Shown here: positions 26,489 to 35,135 of the stretch, in pieces | How the letters are laid out: the number at the start of each line of letters is the position of its first letter | Position numbering within the stretch: the first letter of the stretch is position 1 | DNA from: an uncultured Bacteroidales bacterium | Lineage (GTDB): Bacteria > Bacteroidota > Bacteroidia > Bacteroidales > Paludibacteraceae | Direction: 5' to 3' | NCBI GenBank assembly: GCA_946411385.1 | Contig: CAMKDV010000018.1 | Span: 1 to 44,386, forward strand | DNA length: 44,386 nucleotides | Program-made: the position numbers and the translations under genes | The notes under the pieces: generated by a model | Database searches by the model: none | Seen by the model: the letters and a program-made list of their open reading frames with translations, nothing else | What the model was told of the DNA's origin: nothing

Positions 26489-28477
26489 TTACAGAGGGTG
26501 GTATTGAACAAAGGCTTCAATAGCTTCGTAATTGGCAAGACCCAATTTAGCGTAGAGCTCTGCTGTAGCATGGTTGCGGTCCTCAGCGCGCTGCCAGAAC
26601 AGACGCTCGTCATTGCCCATGAACGGAGCCGACTCCATCTGCGACTGGTGTTTGAGAATCGTGTTCCGCTTGAAGCGCAACTCTTCCGGCGACATCGGTA
26701 CGGCCATCTCAATCAGGTCAACCTCCCATTCCATCCATGCTCCGCGGTACATCCAGATGCGGCAGTCCTTGAGCCATTCGTCCCAAGCTTCCGTCTCTTT
26801 CAGGTCATCAATAGCGGCAAGCACGGCATCCGTACAAACGCGGTGCGTTCCGTGCGGATCTGCCAGGTCACCGGCTACAAAGATCTCTTGTGGCTTCACC
26901 TCTTTCAGCAAATCCTCCACGATGTGGATATCGTTGATGGTGAGCGGTCCCTTCTTGATTGTGCCTGTCTCGTAGAACGGCAGGTTGAGGAAATGGATAT
27001 GATCAGTCGGCAACCCCATATGACGGCAAGCTGCCGTAGCCTCACCGCGACGGATGAGAGCTTTCAGATCCAGTATCTCACGGGTATCCTGATCGCCCAC
27101 TTTCTCGTTGGCAAAGAAGTGCATATATTCGTCGTACTTCTTGTCGATCACTTTGTCCTCAGGCATGTGCAAGCTGCGGTAGCCCTTGATAAAGTCCATG
27201 AATCGTACCACCTCATCATCGCACACTGCTATACAGCCGGAGGTCTGATAAGCGATATGTACGTTATGTCCCTGCTTGATCAGGCGGGCAAACGTGCCGC
27301 CCATTGAGATAACATCATCGTCGGGGTGGGGCGAGAAGATCACGATATCTTTCGGGAACGGTTTGGCTCTCTCGGGACGGTTGCTGTCGTCGGCATTAGG
27401 CTTACCGCCGGGCCAGCCGGTGATAGTGTGCTGCAGGTCGTTGAACACCTTGATGTTGCAGTTGTACGCCGATCCGTACAGCGTGATCAGTTCCGACAGA
27501 CCATGGTCGTTGTAGTCTTTGTTCGTCAGTTTCAGGATGGGCTTGTCCGTGATCTGGCAAAGCCAAACGATAGCTTTGCGGGTCAGCTGGTCATCCCATT
27601 CGCAGCTCGTAACCATCCAAGGTTTGCTGATACGTGTCAGACGGTCGGCTGCCGGCAGGTCGAGATAGACATGTACGTTCGAGGCCAGCTGCAGGGCCGA
27701 TGCCGGACAAGCAGGCGTGGCGTCCTCTTCGATGGCGCGTGCCACTTGGCGGGCTTTGTGGTCACCCCAAGCTACCATGATGATCTCTTTCGATCTAAGG
27801 ATCGTACCGATGCCTATGGTGATAGCACTCACGGGCACCATGTCTGCCGTACCGAACAGATCGCTGGCGTCAGCTTTGGAGTTGTTGTCCAGTAGCACGA
27901 GACGCGTCTCGCTGTTGAATTGCGTACCCGGCTCGTTGAAGGCGATGTTGCCGCCGCGACCGATACCCAGCAGCATCAGATCGATGCCGCCCAAATCATG
28001 AATCGTGCGCTCATAGGCTGCACAGGCTTCGATGATCTGCTCTTTGGCGAGCGTTCCCGAAATGGCGATGACGTTGGCAGGGAGAATACCTACCTTCGAG
28101 ATAAGGCGTTCCTCCAACTGTCCCAGACAGCCTGCATCTTCGTTCTGGAGCGGGTAGTACTCGTAACCTACTACCAGCACCACGTTGCGAAAACTCAGTC
28201 CGCCCTCATGCAGACGGATCAGCTCCGTGCAGATATCTTGCATGGAGCGACCGGTCATCATGCTCAGCACGAACTTTTGTCCGGCTTTCTGTTTTTCGGT
28301 GATGAGTTCGGCAATGTGCGCTGCCACGGCAGCAGCGCCCTCTTTGCCTGTCTCATAGATACTGGTCTTCACTTTCTCCATCCGGCTGACGCGCGAGAGT
28401 TCGAAGACATCATCGGGTTTGTACAGTTTTTTCGCTACCCGACTGAGCGAGATTTGTGAACTTAGATTAGTTCTCAT
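26489..28477 (-). CDS. NagB-like/PIG-L deacetylase fusion; NagB part lacks catalytic residues
   Basis: This is a 662-residue fusion. Residues ~35-300 follow the glucosamine-6-phosphate deaminase fold and would usually be named NagB. Against E. coli NagB, Asp72 aligns with Tyr105 (GYEYYPL), Asp141 with Gly175 and His143 with Asn177 (GIGRGGNIAFNEP); only Glu148 (Glu182) remains. Deaminase activity is therefore doubtful. Residues ~375-600 are a PIG-L/LmbE zinc deacetylase with intact ligands: SPHPDDDVISMGG and DPHGTHRVC. From memory, Bacteroides homologues look alike in these positions, so this is probably a family trait, not decay. A role on GlcNAc-type substrates, with deacetylation by the C-terminal half, is inferred. 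It sits between gltX and the glycosyltransferase. Confidence 0.88.
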   Translation of the reverse strand: MRTNLSSQISLSRVAKKLYKPDDVFELSRVSRMEKVKTSIYETGKEGAAAVAAHIAELITEKQKAGQKFVLSMMTGRSMQDICTELIRLHEGGLSFRNVVLVVGYEYYPLQNEDAGCLGQLEERLISKVGILPANVIAISGTLAKEQIIEACAAYERTIHDLGGIDLMLLGIGRGGNIAFNEPGTQFNSETRLVLLDNNSKADASDLFGTADMVPVSAITIGIGTILRSKEIIMVAWGDHKARQVARAIEEDATPACPASALQLASNVHVYLDLPAADRLTRISKPWMVTSCEWDDQLTRKAIVWLCQITDKPILKLTNKDYNDHGLSELITLYGSAYNCNIKVFNDLQHTITGWPGGKPNADDSNRPERAKPFPKDIVIFSPHPDDDVISMGGTFARLIKQGHNVHIAYQTSGCIAVCDDEVVRFMDFIKGYRSLHMPEDKVIDKKYDEYMHFFANEKVGDQDTREILDLKALIRRGEATAACRHMGLPTDHIHFLNLPFYETGTIKKGPLTINDIHIVEDLLKEVKPQEIFVAGDLADPHGTHRVCTDAVLAAIDDLKETEAWDEWLKDCRIWMYRGAWMEWEVDLIEMAVPMSPEELRFKRNTILKHQSQMESAPFMGNDERLFWQRAEDRNHATAELYAKLGLANYEAIEAFVQYHPL

Positions 28478-28534
28478 GTTTGGTATTTTGATTTGGTTGT
28501 ATATGTTTGTTTGTCTTGTCTTCGGTTTGCCGAA

Positions 28535-30085
28535 TTATGCCAGTCGCTTCAGTGCTGCCTCCACGCGGCGCAGGCTTTCATCTTTGCCCAGCACGTCGGT
28601 GATGGCCCAGATATGTGGTCCGCGGGCTGCGCCTACCAGGCATATACGGAAAGCATTCATTACGATGCCCAGCCCGTAGCCTTGCTGCTCAATCCATGGC
28701 AGTACCAGGTTGTCCAGAGCTTCGGCTGACCAGTCTTTCTGCGCCTTGAGCAGAGCGTACAGCTCTTTCATGTGCTTGGGCGAATCTTCTTTCCAGCGTT
28801 TCTTTAAGGATTTCTCGTCGTACTCGGTTGGAGCCTCGAAGAAGAAATTGCATTGATCCCACAGTTCGCTTACGAACGACACACGCTCTTTCATCAGCCC
28901 GATGATGTGTGCCACCAGTTCCGGACTGTATTTCTTGGCTGCGCGTTCGCCTATCTTGTCAATCAGGATGGGGCGGAACTCTTTCTCCAGCTGCTCGTTC
29001 GAGCGCATCTGCAGGTACTGGTGGTTGAACCATTTGCCTTTCTCGTAATCGAACTTCGCTCCGGATTTGCTCACTCTCTCTAGCGAGAAATGTGCAATCA
29101 GGTCATCCATTGAGAAGATCTCCTGGTCTCCGGATGTATGCCATCCGAGCAGGGCGAGGAAGTTGATCACAGCCTCCGGATAGTATCCGCTCTCGCGGTA
29201 ACCGCTGCTCACGCTGCCGTCTTTCTGGTTATGGAACTCCAGTGGGAAGACGGGGAAGCCGAGACGGTCGCCGTCACGCTTGCTCAGTTTGCCATTGCCG
29301 TCAGGCTTCAAAAGCAGCGGCAGATGGGCGAACTGCGGCATCGTATCTTCCCATCCGAAAGCGTGGTAGAGCAATACGTGCAGCGGTGCGCTGGGCAGCC
29401 ACTCTTCGCCACGGATCACGTGGGTGATGCCCATCAGATGGTCATCCACGATATTGGCCAGGTGGTAGGTCGGCAGACGGTCGGCTGACTTATAAAGAAC
29501 TTTGTCGTCCAGAATATTCGAGTTTACCGTGACATCGCCGCGGATAAGGTCGTGTACTGTAACCGTCTCGTCGGGATCGACAAGGAAGCGTACGACGAAC
29601 TGCTCGCCGTTCTCCACACGCTCTTTCGAATGCGCGCAAGTCAGCGAGTTATCCATCATACCGCGTGTGGTCGAGTCGTATTGGAAGTTAGGAATCTCTT
29701 TGCGCTTGGCTTCCAACTGCTCGGGCGTGTCAAACGCTACATAAGCCTGATGGCTGTCCAGCAGCTGTTTGACATATTCCCAATAGATATCCCTCCGCTC
29801 GCTTTGGCGATAGGGACCATTTTCGCCTACCGCTTCAATCTTACCCTCGGCATTCATTCTGAGACCTTCATCAATCTCAATACCGAGCCAACGAAGCGAC
29901 TCAAGGATATATTCTTCTGCTCCCGGCACGAATCGTGTAGAATCAGTGTCCTCGATACGAAGCAACATGTCGCCGTCATGTTGACGGGCAAAAAGGTAGT
30001 TGTACAATGCGGTGCGTACCCCGCCTATGTGCAGCGCGCCGGTAGGGGATGGCGCAAAACGTACGCGAACTTTTCTGTTATCCAT
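28535..30085 (-). CDS. gltX: Glutamate--tRNA ligase
   Basis: GltX charges tRNA-Glu with glutamate. The 516-residue class I synthetase has [22 protein letters not shown], containing the HIGH-type motif HIGG, and the KMSKS-type motif KLSKRDG in [14 protein letters not shown]. The C-terminal anticodon-binding helical domain ends with [16 protein letters not shown]. The length is normal for Bacteroidota. It begins 4 bases after the CotH-family stop codon, so this housekeeping gene shares its transcript, although an internal promoter cannot be excluded. Confidence 0.96.
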   Translation of the reverse strand: MDNRKVRVRFAPSPTGALHIGGVRTALYNYLFARQHDGDMLLRIEDTDSTRFVPGAEEYILESLRWLGIEIDEGLRMNAEGKIEAVGENGPYRQSERRDIYWEYVKQLLDSHQAYVAFDTPEQLEAKRKEIPNFQYDSTTRGMMDNSLTCAHSKERVENGEQFVVRFLVDPDETVTVHDLIRGDVTVNSNILDDKVLYKSADRLPTYHLANIVDDHLMGITHVIRGEEWLPSAPLHVLLYHAFGWEDTMPQFAHLPLLLKPDGNGKLSKRDGDRLGFPVFPLEFHNQKDGSVSSGYRESGYYPEAVINFLALLGWHTSGDQEIFSMDDLIAHFSLERVSKSGAKFDYEKGKWFNHQYLQMRSNEQLEKEFRPILIDKIGERAAKKYSPELVAHIIGLMKERVSFVSELWDQCNFFFEAPTEYDEKSLKKRWKEDSPKHMKELYALLKAQKDWSAEALDNLVLPWIEQQGYGLGIVMNAFRICLVGAARGPHIWAITDVLGKDESLRRVEAALKRLA

Positions 30086-30089
30086 AGTT

Positions 30090-31982
30090 TTATCGGATGA
30101 TTTTTTCTGTTTGGTTATGGTGTTGAATAATATATATGCCTTGGGGTAACGAGGGCAGTTCGTCGCCTTCGTAAATCATTCGGCCGTGCATGTCGTAGAT
30201 GCGGTAGCCTTCATTGTCACGGATGACGGTCTCGTTGGCATCGGTGTTGTTGAATGGATGCCAGGTATAGCCCAACTTATTGTCCATCCAGCTGACGCGC
30301 ATCGTAAGGAACTGCTTGAGCCTGTCTACCTCAGCGGCGTACGAGCCGAGTGCCACGGGGTTCTGGTGTACGCGTTGCGACAATATAGGCCAGCGTAGGA
30401 AGTTCAGGTGTTGCGATGCGTCTAAAGCCTGTGCCACACTATCCACAAACGCGGTCAACTCCTCTGCGCTGATGCCGCGGTTACGGCCGCGATGCCATAG
30501 CTCGGTCAGCTCATCGCGTGAGCGCTGATCGGCAAAGGCGATATGGCGCGCAAATCCGTCGGCATTGCTTGCTCCGCCGAAGATAAACTGAGTGTGATTG
30601 GCTTCTGGATACTGGCGGTCGTCGTTGTCGAAAGCGATATCGAAATCCCATACAGGACCGAAATAGGCTTTCTGGTCATCACGCTTCTTGTACATGTAGC
30701 ACGACCAGAATACATCCGGATTGCCGCACATCTCGTTCGTAAGGAAATACCTGCCAAAGGTCATAAAATCGATATAGCTCCGCCACTCGGTGTTTGTGGC
30801 CGACGCTTTGTATACCTTGTCTTCCAGGGCACGGAAATAGTTCTCGAAGTACGTGCGTTGGGTGGGAACAATCTGATCGTCCTTGGGCGAATGTAGCGTG
30901 ATGGGCATTCCGTACGGCGAGTAATAGGGCTGTGGCTCCAGATAGGCATAGCCGTCAATCTCCCACAGGTAGCCGCCGCTCAATGCGCTCCCCACAAGAT
31001 CGGTAGGCTCCATCTCGTCGATACTGACGCGCCCTTTCTTTACCTCAATCTTGTCGGATAACTGGTAGCAGCCCTTGTATTCGCCGTTTACCAGCACATC
31101 TACTGCCCTGCAGAAAGGCGTATAGGGCATCTCCATAACTTCGCTGACATGGAAGGCTACAATGTTGCGCATCAACGTCTTGTCGCCGTAGTTGTTGATG
31201 AGCGTCCAGTTCTTGGCGTTAGCCGGTGAGCCGAGTACCTTATGCTTGGTATTGAACTTCAAGCGGTACGGCTTCTTGGGGAAGTTAGTAGAGGCATTTC
31301 CCCGCAGACGCAGACCTGCCGTATCTTTCAGTACCGAGTTGTCCGGGCTGATGATTTGTACGTAACTCTCAATATAGTTGACCTTGTCGTAAGGCAATTG
31401 CATATCCTTGGTGTGAATAACCACGCACGGCAGGTTGGTCGGGCGGTACAGCTGTGTGCTGTCGCCGTTGCCCCGATGCCCGTAGAAAGCCAGTTCTGCT
31501 ATGTTGCATCGTGCATCGTTCGGACCTATATACCGCACGTAGCGAAAACCAAGCGAACAGCTTACATCGGCATAATCCATTTGTCCGATCACGCCTTGTT
31601 GGTCGTTCAGATAGATTGGCAAAGCATCCGAGAAATCCGATTGGTTCGCTCCCTCAAATACGCCCAGAACCATGCGTCCCGGCCCCAGACCGTCATTACG
31701 CGGACTCCATCCCACACGCGTGATAATGTGCGGCGAACCCAGGTCTAATCCCACCCAGGTGTACGAGCGGTCGTAGGATGCAAAGAAAGTATTGAGATTG
31801 CCGTCGAAAGCGTCGGCGGGAAGGTTCTTGGTGGTAGTGGCGCTGGCGTTATTCGAATAATCTACCGACGGCGATGAGCCTATCGGTGTACCCGAAAGCA
31901 AACCATCGGCAGCAGAAGTTGTGCAGATGCACAACAACATTCCTACCACGATACTATGTATTCTTTTCCCGCCCATGTACAT
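30090..31982 (-). CDS. Secreted CotH-family protein with discoidin-like domain and type IX sorting domain
   Basis: This secreted protein of about 630 residues has a signal peptide ([20 protein letters not shown]). A discoidin/F5-8C-like domain covers about 40-165 ([26 protein letters not shown]). The CotH domain covers about 190-520: [55 protein letters not shown] and [18 protein letters not shown]. CotH proteins are atypical protein kinases in spore formers. The C-terminus ([14 protein letters not shown] ... [12 protein letters not shown] ... EKIIR) is a canonical type A sorting domain of the type IX secretion system. The start at 31982 is chosen because the promoter predicts transcription from about 32007; 31976 is also possible. 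Confidence 0.88.
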   Translation of the reverse strand: MYMGGKRIHSIVVGMLLCICTTSAADGLLSGTPIGSSPSVDYSNNASATTTKNLPADAFDGNLNTFFASYDRSYTWVGLDLGSPHIITRVGWSPRNDGLGPGRMVLGVFEGANQSDFSDALPIYLNDQQGVIGQMDYADVSCSLGFRYVRYIGPNDARCNIAELAFYGHRGNGDSTQLYRPTNLPCVVIHTKDMQLPYDKVNYIESYVQIISPDNSVLKDTAGLRLRGNASTNFPKKPYRLKFNTKHKVLGSPANAKNWTLINNYGDKTLMRNIVAFHVSEVMEMPYTPFCRAVDVLVNGEYKGCYQLSDKIEVKKGRVSIDEMEPTDLVGSALSGGYLWEIDGYAYLEPQPYYSPYGMPITLHSPKDDQIVPTQRTYFENYFRALEDKVYKASATNTEWRSYIDFMTFGRYFLTNEMCGNPDVFWSCYMYKKRDDQKAYFGPVWDFDIAFDNDDRQYPEANHTQFIFGGASNADGFARHIAFADQRSRDELTELWHRGRNRGISAEELTAFVDSVAQALDASQHLNFLRWPILSQRVHQNPVALGSYAAEVDRLKQFLTMRVSWMDNKLGYTWHPFNNTDANETVIRDNEGYRIYDMHGRMIYEGDELPSLPQGIYIIQHHNQTEKIIR

Positions 31983-32013
31983 GCGTGTGCGCACTTCGCG
32001 CAAATTACCGCCA

Positions 32014-32045
32014 CAAAGTTACAAAAAAAAATGCGAATATGCAAA
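32014..32045 (-). promoter_or_regulatory. Bacteroidota-type promoter of the CotH-gltX unit
   Basis: On the minus strand TTTG (32042-32045) is followed after exactly 20 nt by TAACTTTG (32014-32021). The predicted start near 32007 leaves a leader of about 25-30 nt before the CotH gene. Confidence 0.82.
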
Positions 32046-32064
32046 TTTTTTCGTCGAAAAATCT

Positions 32065-32076
32065 TGCACATGTGCA
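32065..32076. promoter_or_regulatory. 12-bp perfect palindrome upstream of the CotH promoter
   Basis: TGCACATGTGCA is a perfect 12-bp palindrome about 20 bases upstream of the -33 box and 38 bases past the umuC stop. It is a candidate site for a dimeric regulator; without a second copy this is weak. Confidence 0.35.
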
Positions 32077-32113
32077 TTTTTTGTTCAGTAATGCTGCATC
32101 TGTCATGTCGGGA

Positions 32114-33376
32114 TTAGCAATGCAGGGTAATTATCTCCGGCAGTCGGGTGGTGTAGGCGGGACTTTTTGCTCCTACATCGTACAACTCGCGTGAGCGCTG
32201 TGTGGCTATCTGCGGCGTGAAACCTACGGCGTGTTTGCCGGCTTTCTTGTTGATGCTGTCCAGCGTTTTTTGCAGCCGGCTGTCCCGTTCGCGGTCGCGA
32301 GTGTCGAACAGTGAGGTCTGTATGCCGTTGTCCGGCGAGATGGCGGTCAGTATTACTCCGGCACGCTTGTAGGGCGTATTGGCTTGCCATTGTTGCCTTA
32401 CCACGCGCAGCAAGGCGTCGGTCATCTCCTGGGTGGTGGAGGTGGCTATCTGGAAGGTGACGGTAGCGTGGATAGCGGAGATCTGTTCGCCGAAACGGGA
32501 GGTGTGGGCAAAAACAATCATCTGGTTGCATACCGAATGCTGCTTGCGCAGTTTCTCTGCCACATTGGCGCAGAACATGGACAGGGCATTTTCCAGCAAC
32601 GTGCGGTCGGTCACGCCGTGTGCAAAGGTGCGCGAGCAGGTGATAGACTGTTTCTCAGGCAGTTCGCGGATGGATATACAATCCTCGCCGTTCAATTCAC
32701 GCCAAGTGTCCAAACCGGGTTGATGCAGATGCGTCAGGGCAAAAGAGCCGGGACGTGAAGCAAAATCCAGAGCGGTCTGTATGCCGAAACCGTGCAACTT
32801 GACGGTGGATTGTCTGCCTATGCCCCACACTTCGTCTATCGGATATTGCCCCAAAGCTTTGATGCGCTGCTCCTCAGTAGCAATAACGCACACTCCGCGA
32901 TAGCCCGCGAACTTCTTGGCGTAGTGCGATGCCACTTTGCACAAGGTCTTCGTCTCTGCTATGCCGAACGATACCGGCACGCCGATGCCCTTCAGTATAT
33001 CCGCACGGAGCTGTTCGCAGATGGCTCTGGCTTGCCCTGTATCGCTGCAATAGGAGAGGTCGAGAAACGCCTCGTCGATGGAGTATTGTTGCAGATCGTC
33101 GGTCTTGCGGCTCAGCAGCCTCATGATGCGCGAAGAGATATCGCCGTACAGGGAAAAATTCGAGGAGAAATGCACAATGCCGTATTTGTCCACCTGCTCC
33201 TTGATCTGGTAGAACGGAACGCCCATCTTTATCCCGAGGCGTTTGACCTCGTTGGAGCGCGCTACCACGCATCCGTCGTTGCCGGAGAGGACGACGACCG
33301 GTGTGTGCTGCAGATCGGGACGAAAAACGCGTTCGCACGATACAAAGAAATTATTGCAGTCGCAAAGGGCAAACAT
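32114..33376 (-). CDS. umuC: Error-prone DNA polymerase V subunit UmuC
   Basis: This 420-residue Y-family polymerase performs translesion synthesis with processed UmuD. The palm has MFALCDCNNFFVSCERVF (Asp6) and YSIDEAFLDLS with the catalytic pair Asp101-Glu102. The helix-hairpin-helix region is DEVWGIGRQSTVKLHGFGI. The little-finger and C-terminal UmuC extension (GDNGIQ-like SPDNGIQTSLFDTRDRERD) distinguish it from DinB. It starts 30 bases after the umuD stop. Regulation may be by RecA-stimulated UmuD cleavage; no promoter is visible between it and umuD. Confidence 0.95.
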   Translation of the reverse strand: MFALCDCNNFFVSCERVFRPDLQHTPVVVLSGNDGCVVARSNEVKRLGIKMGVPFYQIKEQVDKYGIVHFSSNFSLYGDISSRIMRLLSRKTDDLQQYSIDEAFLDLSYCSDTGQARAICEQLRADILKGIGVPVSFGIAETKTLCKVASHYAKKFAGYRGVCVIATEEQRIKALGQYPIDEVWGIGRQSTVKLHGFGIQTALDFASRPGSFALTHLHQPGLDTWRELNGEDCISIRELPEKQSITCSRTFAHGVTDRTLLENALSMFCANVAEKLRKQHSVCNQMIVFAHTSRFGEQISAIHATVTFQIATSTTQEMTDALLRVVRQQWQANTPYKRAGVILTAISPDNGIQTSLFDTRDRERDSRLQKTLDSINKKAGKHAVGFTPQIATQRSRELYDVGAKSPAYTTRLPEIITLHC

Positions 33377-33406
33377 ATGCAGATTGTATATGTACTGTTT
33401 GTCCGA

Positions 33407-33841
33407 TCAATGGCCCACCTTATGGATAGTGTGGGTGATGACGCCCCAGATGATGAAAGCATTCTGCTCATCCACGCGGATGGTCTTGTACTTGTCGTTG
33501 TGAGGAATGAGCCATGCACATTGGGCTGCGGCATCCAGCCTGAACTCCTTGACGGTAAACTCCCCGTCGATATAGGCTGCCACATAATCGCCGTCGGAGG
33601 CGGTCAGCGAACGGTCGATAACCACTACATCCCCGCTGAAGATGCCTGCCCCTTGCATGCTGTCCCCCTCAATGCGGGCATAGAACGTCGTCTCCGGATG
33701 GCGGATCAGTTCGCGCGTGATATCGATACGCTCGGTGTAGTCCGCTGCGGGTGAGGGAAAACCGGCATGGAGATTTTCTGCCAAAACAAGTTCAGGCGTT
33801 GCTTGCGAGGCTTGGGTAATATCGGTAAGTTGCTGTTCCAA
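33407..33841 (-). CDS. umuD: UmuD, self-cleaving polymerase V accessory subunit
   Basis: This 144-residue S24-family protein has the Ala26-Gly27 cleavage site (LHAGFPSPAADY), catalytic Ser61 (EGDSMQGAGI) and Lys98 (FTVKEFRL), at nearly the same positions as E. coli UmuD (Cys24-Gly25, Ser60, Lys97). RecA-promoted self-cleavage gives the active UmuD'. It lacks a DNA-binding domain, so it is not LexA. It begins 7 bases after the polyprenyl synthase stop and precedes umuC. Confidence 0.94.
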   Translation of the reverse strand: MEQQLTDITQASQATPELVLAENLHAGFPSPAADYTERIDITRELIRHPETTFYARIEGDSMQGAGIFSGDVVVIDRSLTASDGDYVAAYIDGEFTVKEFRLDAAAQCAWLIPHNDKYKTIRVDEQNAFIIWGVITHTIHKVGH

Positions 33842-33848
33842 TGTGCGA

Positions 33849-34850
33849 TCAGTACATTCGTGTGATGGTATATTCCAGTAGTTGCAGTAATGCTTGCTTC
33901 ACCGGATTGTCGTGGAAGATATCGAGGGCTTCTATGGCTTTGTGCTGATGGCCGCGCATCCGGCGATAGGCGTATTGCACGCCGTCGTAGCGGATGACGA
34001 ACGATTTGATCTCTTGCTCTATCTCTTGTTGCTCTTTCTCGGTCAAACGGTCTTTCTCGTTGCACAGCTGCTCGGCTATGGTGCGGATATGTCCGGCTTC
34101 GTCGGGCGTGGCACGCTCCAGAGCGATGAGCAGAGGCAGGGTAGCTTTGCCGTCACGTATGTCTCCCATCGTGGGCTTGCCTGCCATGTCGGTATCCGAG
34201 TAGTCCAATACGTCGTCTTTGAGTTGGAAAATCAGTCCCAGTTCGCGTCCGAACGTGCGCAAGGCACTTTGTTGCTTGGCGCTGCCTCCCGCCGAGACGG
34301 CTCCGACTTCCGTGCAGGCAGCAAACAGTTCGGCGGTCTTTTGCCCGATGATGCTATAATATTGTTGCTCGCTTATCCACATCGAACTGCCGGCATGCAG
34401 CTGTACCAGTTCTCCGGAGGAAAGTGTGCGCGCCAGAGAGGATACGATTGCCAGGATCTGCGTGTTCCTCAGTTCGCCCACCATGCCTATCATCCTTGCC
34501 AGCATCCAGTCGCCTACCAACACGGCTACTTTGTTCGACCAGTTGGCCTGTACCGAAGGTACACCCCTGCGCATAGGCGAGTCGTCCACCACATCGTCAT
34601 GCACCAGCGTAGCGTTATGCAATATCTCGAGGGCTACGGCGGTACGGATGGTTTTGTCAGTAATGCCGCGGCATAGTTGCGCACAAAGCAATACCAGCAT
34701 CGGGCGTATCTGTTTGCCGCGCTTGGCGGCTATGTAGCGCAGCACCTGGTCCAACAACGGATTGTCGGAACGCAAAGTCTCTTCGTACAGATGTTCGTAT
34801 TGATAAAAAGACTCCTCGATAGGTCGGCGTATATCTGCTATTATGTCCAT
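33849..34850 (-). CDS. Trans-polyprenyl diphosphate synthase (octaprenyl/IspB type)
   Basis: This 333-residue all-helical enzyme elongates isoprenoid diphosphates, probably for the menaquinone side chain. The first Asp-rich motif is LVHDDVVDDSPMRRG, followed by the conserved substrate segment KRGKQIRPMLVLLCA, and the second Asp-rich motif is GLIFQLKDDVLDY. The ATG at 34850 is preferred over a TTG 12 nt upstream because GGGAGG lies 5 nt before it, an unusually clear ribosome-binding site for this phylum. It heads a short unit with umuD and umuC and diverges from the tRNA-Gln gene. Confidence 0.93.
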   Translation of the reverse strand: MDIIADIRRPIEESFYQYEHLYEETLRSDNPLLDQVLRYIAAKRGKQIRPMLVLLCAQLCRGITDKTIRTAVALEILHNATLVHDDVVDDSPMRRGVPSVQANWSNKVAVLVGDWMLARMIGMVGELRNTQILAIVSSLARTLSSGELVQLHAGSSMWISEQQYYSIIGQKTAELFAACTEVGAVSAGGSAKQQSALRTFGRELGLIFQLKDDVLDYSDTDMAGKPTMGDIRDGKATLPLLIALERATPDEAGHIRTIAEQLCNEKDRLTEKEQQEIEQEIKSFVIRYDGVQYAYRRMRGHQHKAIEALDIFHDNPVKQALLQLLEYTITRMY

Positions 34851-34927
34851 AATACCTCCCAATTTTGCAACTTAACCTTAAAAATCGGGCAAAAATTGCT
34901 TCTTTATGACATTTTTTTGAATAAATA

Positions 34928-34959
34928 TTTGCATATGTCGTATTTTTTGTGTACCTTTG
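34928..34959 (+). promoter_or_regulatory. Promoter of the tRNA-Gln gene
   Basis: TTTG at 34928-34931 is followed after exactly 20 nt by TACCTTTG at 34952-34959, matching the Bacteroidota -33/-7 consensus. The tRNA begins 11 bases downstream. The 120-nt region between this gene and the divergent polyprenyl synthase holds nothing else recognisable. Confidence 0.87.
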
Positions 34960-34969
34960 CACCCGCTTT

Positions 34970-35040
34970 TGCTCAATGGTGTAATGGTAGCACTACAGAT
35001 TCTGGTTCTGTCTGTCTGGGTTCGAGTCCTGGTTGAGCAA
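34970..35040 (+). tRNA. tRNA-Gln (anticodon CTG)
   Basis: This 71-nt tRNA folds as a full cloverleaf. The acceptor TGCTCAA pairs with TTGAGCA (with the U1-A72 first pair typical of tRNA-Gln), and the discriminator is A73. The D-loop has AATGGTA. The anticodon stem ACAGA/TCTGT encloses the 7-nt loop TTCTGGT, giving anticodon CTG. The T arm contains GGTTCGAGTCC. CCA is not encoded. It reads CAG codons. Confidence 0.96.
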
Positions 35041-35044
35041 CTTC

Positions 35045-35079
35045 GAAAAGTCTCCCCAAGGAGGCTTTTCTGTTGTTTA
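35045..35079 (+). terminator. Terminator of the tRNA-Gln gene
   Basis: An 11-bp stem pairs GAAAAGTCTCC (35045-35055) with GGAGGCTTTTC (35060-35070), with one wobble and a CCAA loop. TGTTGTTT follows. It starts 5 bases after the tRNA. Confidence 0.86.
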
Positions 35080-35135
35080 TGCCTCTTTTGTCAGTCCCAT
35101 CCTAGACCATTGCCACACTTTTATCACCCTTTTTA

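Noticed and set aside
26449..26712. N-terminal extension of the glycosyltransferase by 88 codons
   Set aside because: The extra residues overlap the end of the NagB-like gene and are Arg/Ser-rich shadow sequence; the conserved protein starts at MKNITCFVPF.
26489..28477. Frameshift or pseudogene in the NagB-like half explaining the missing catalytic residues
   Set aside because: The frame is continuous, the surrounding fold motifs are intact and the substitutions are isolated; the downstream deacetylase domain is complete.
33407..33841. LexA repressor
   Set aside because: The S24 peptidase part matches, but there is no helix-turn-helix domain, the length is 144 and umuC follows, so it is UmuD.
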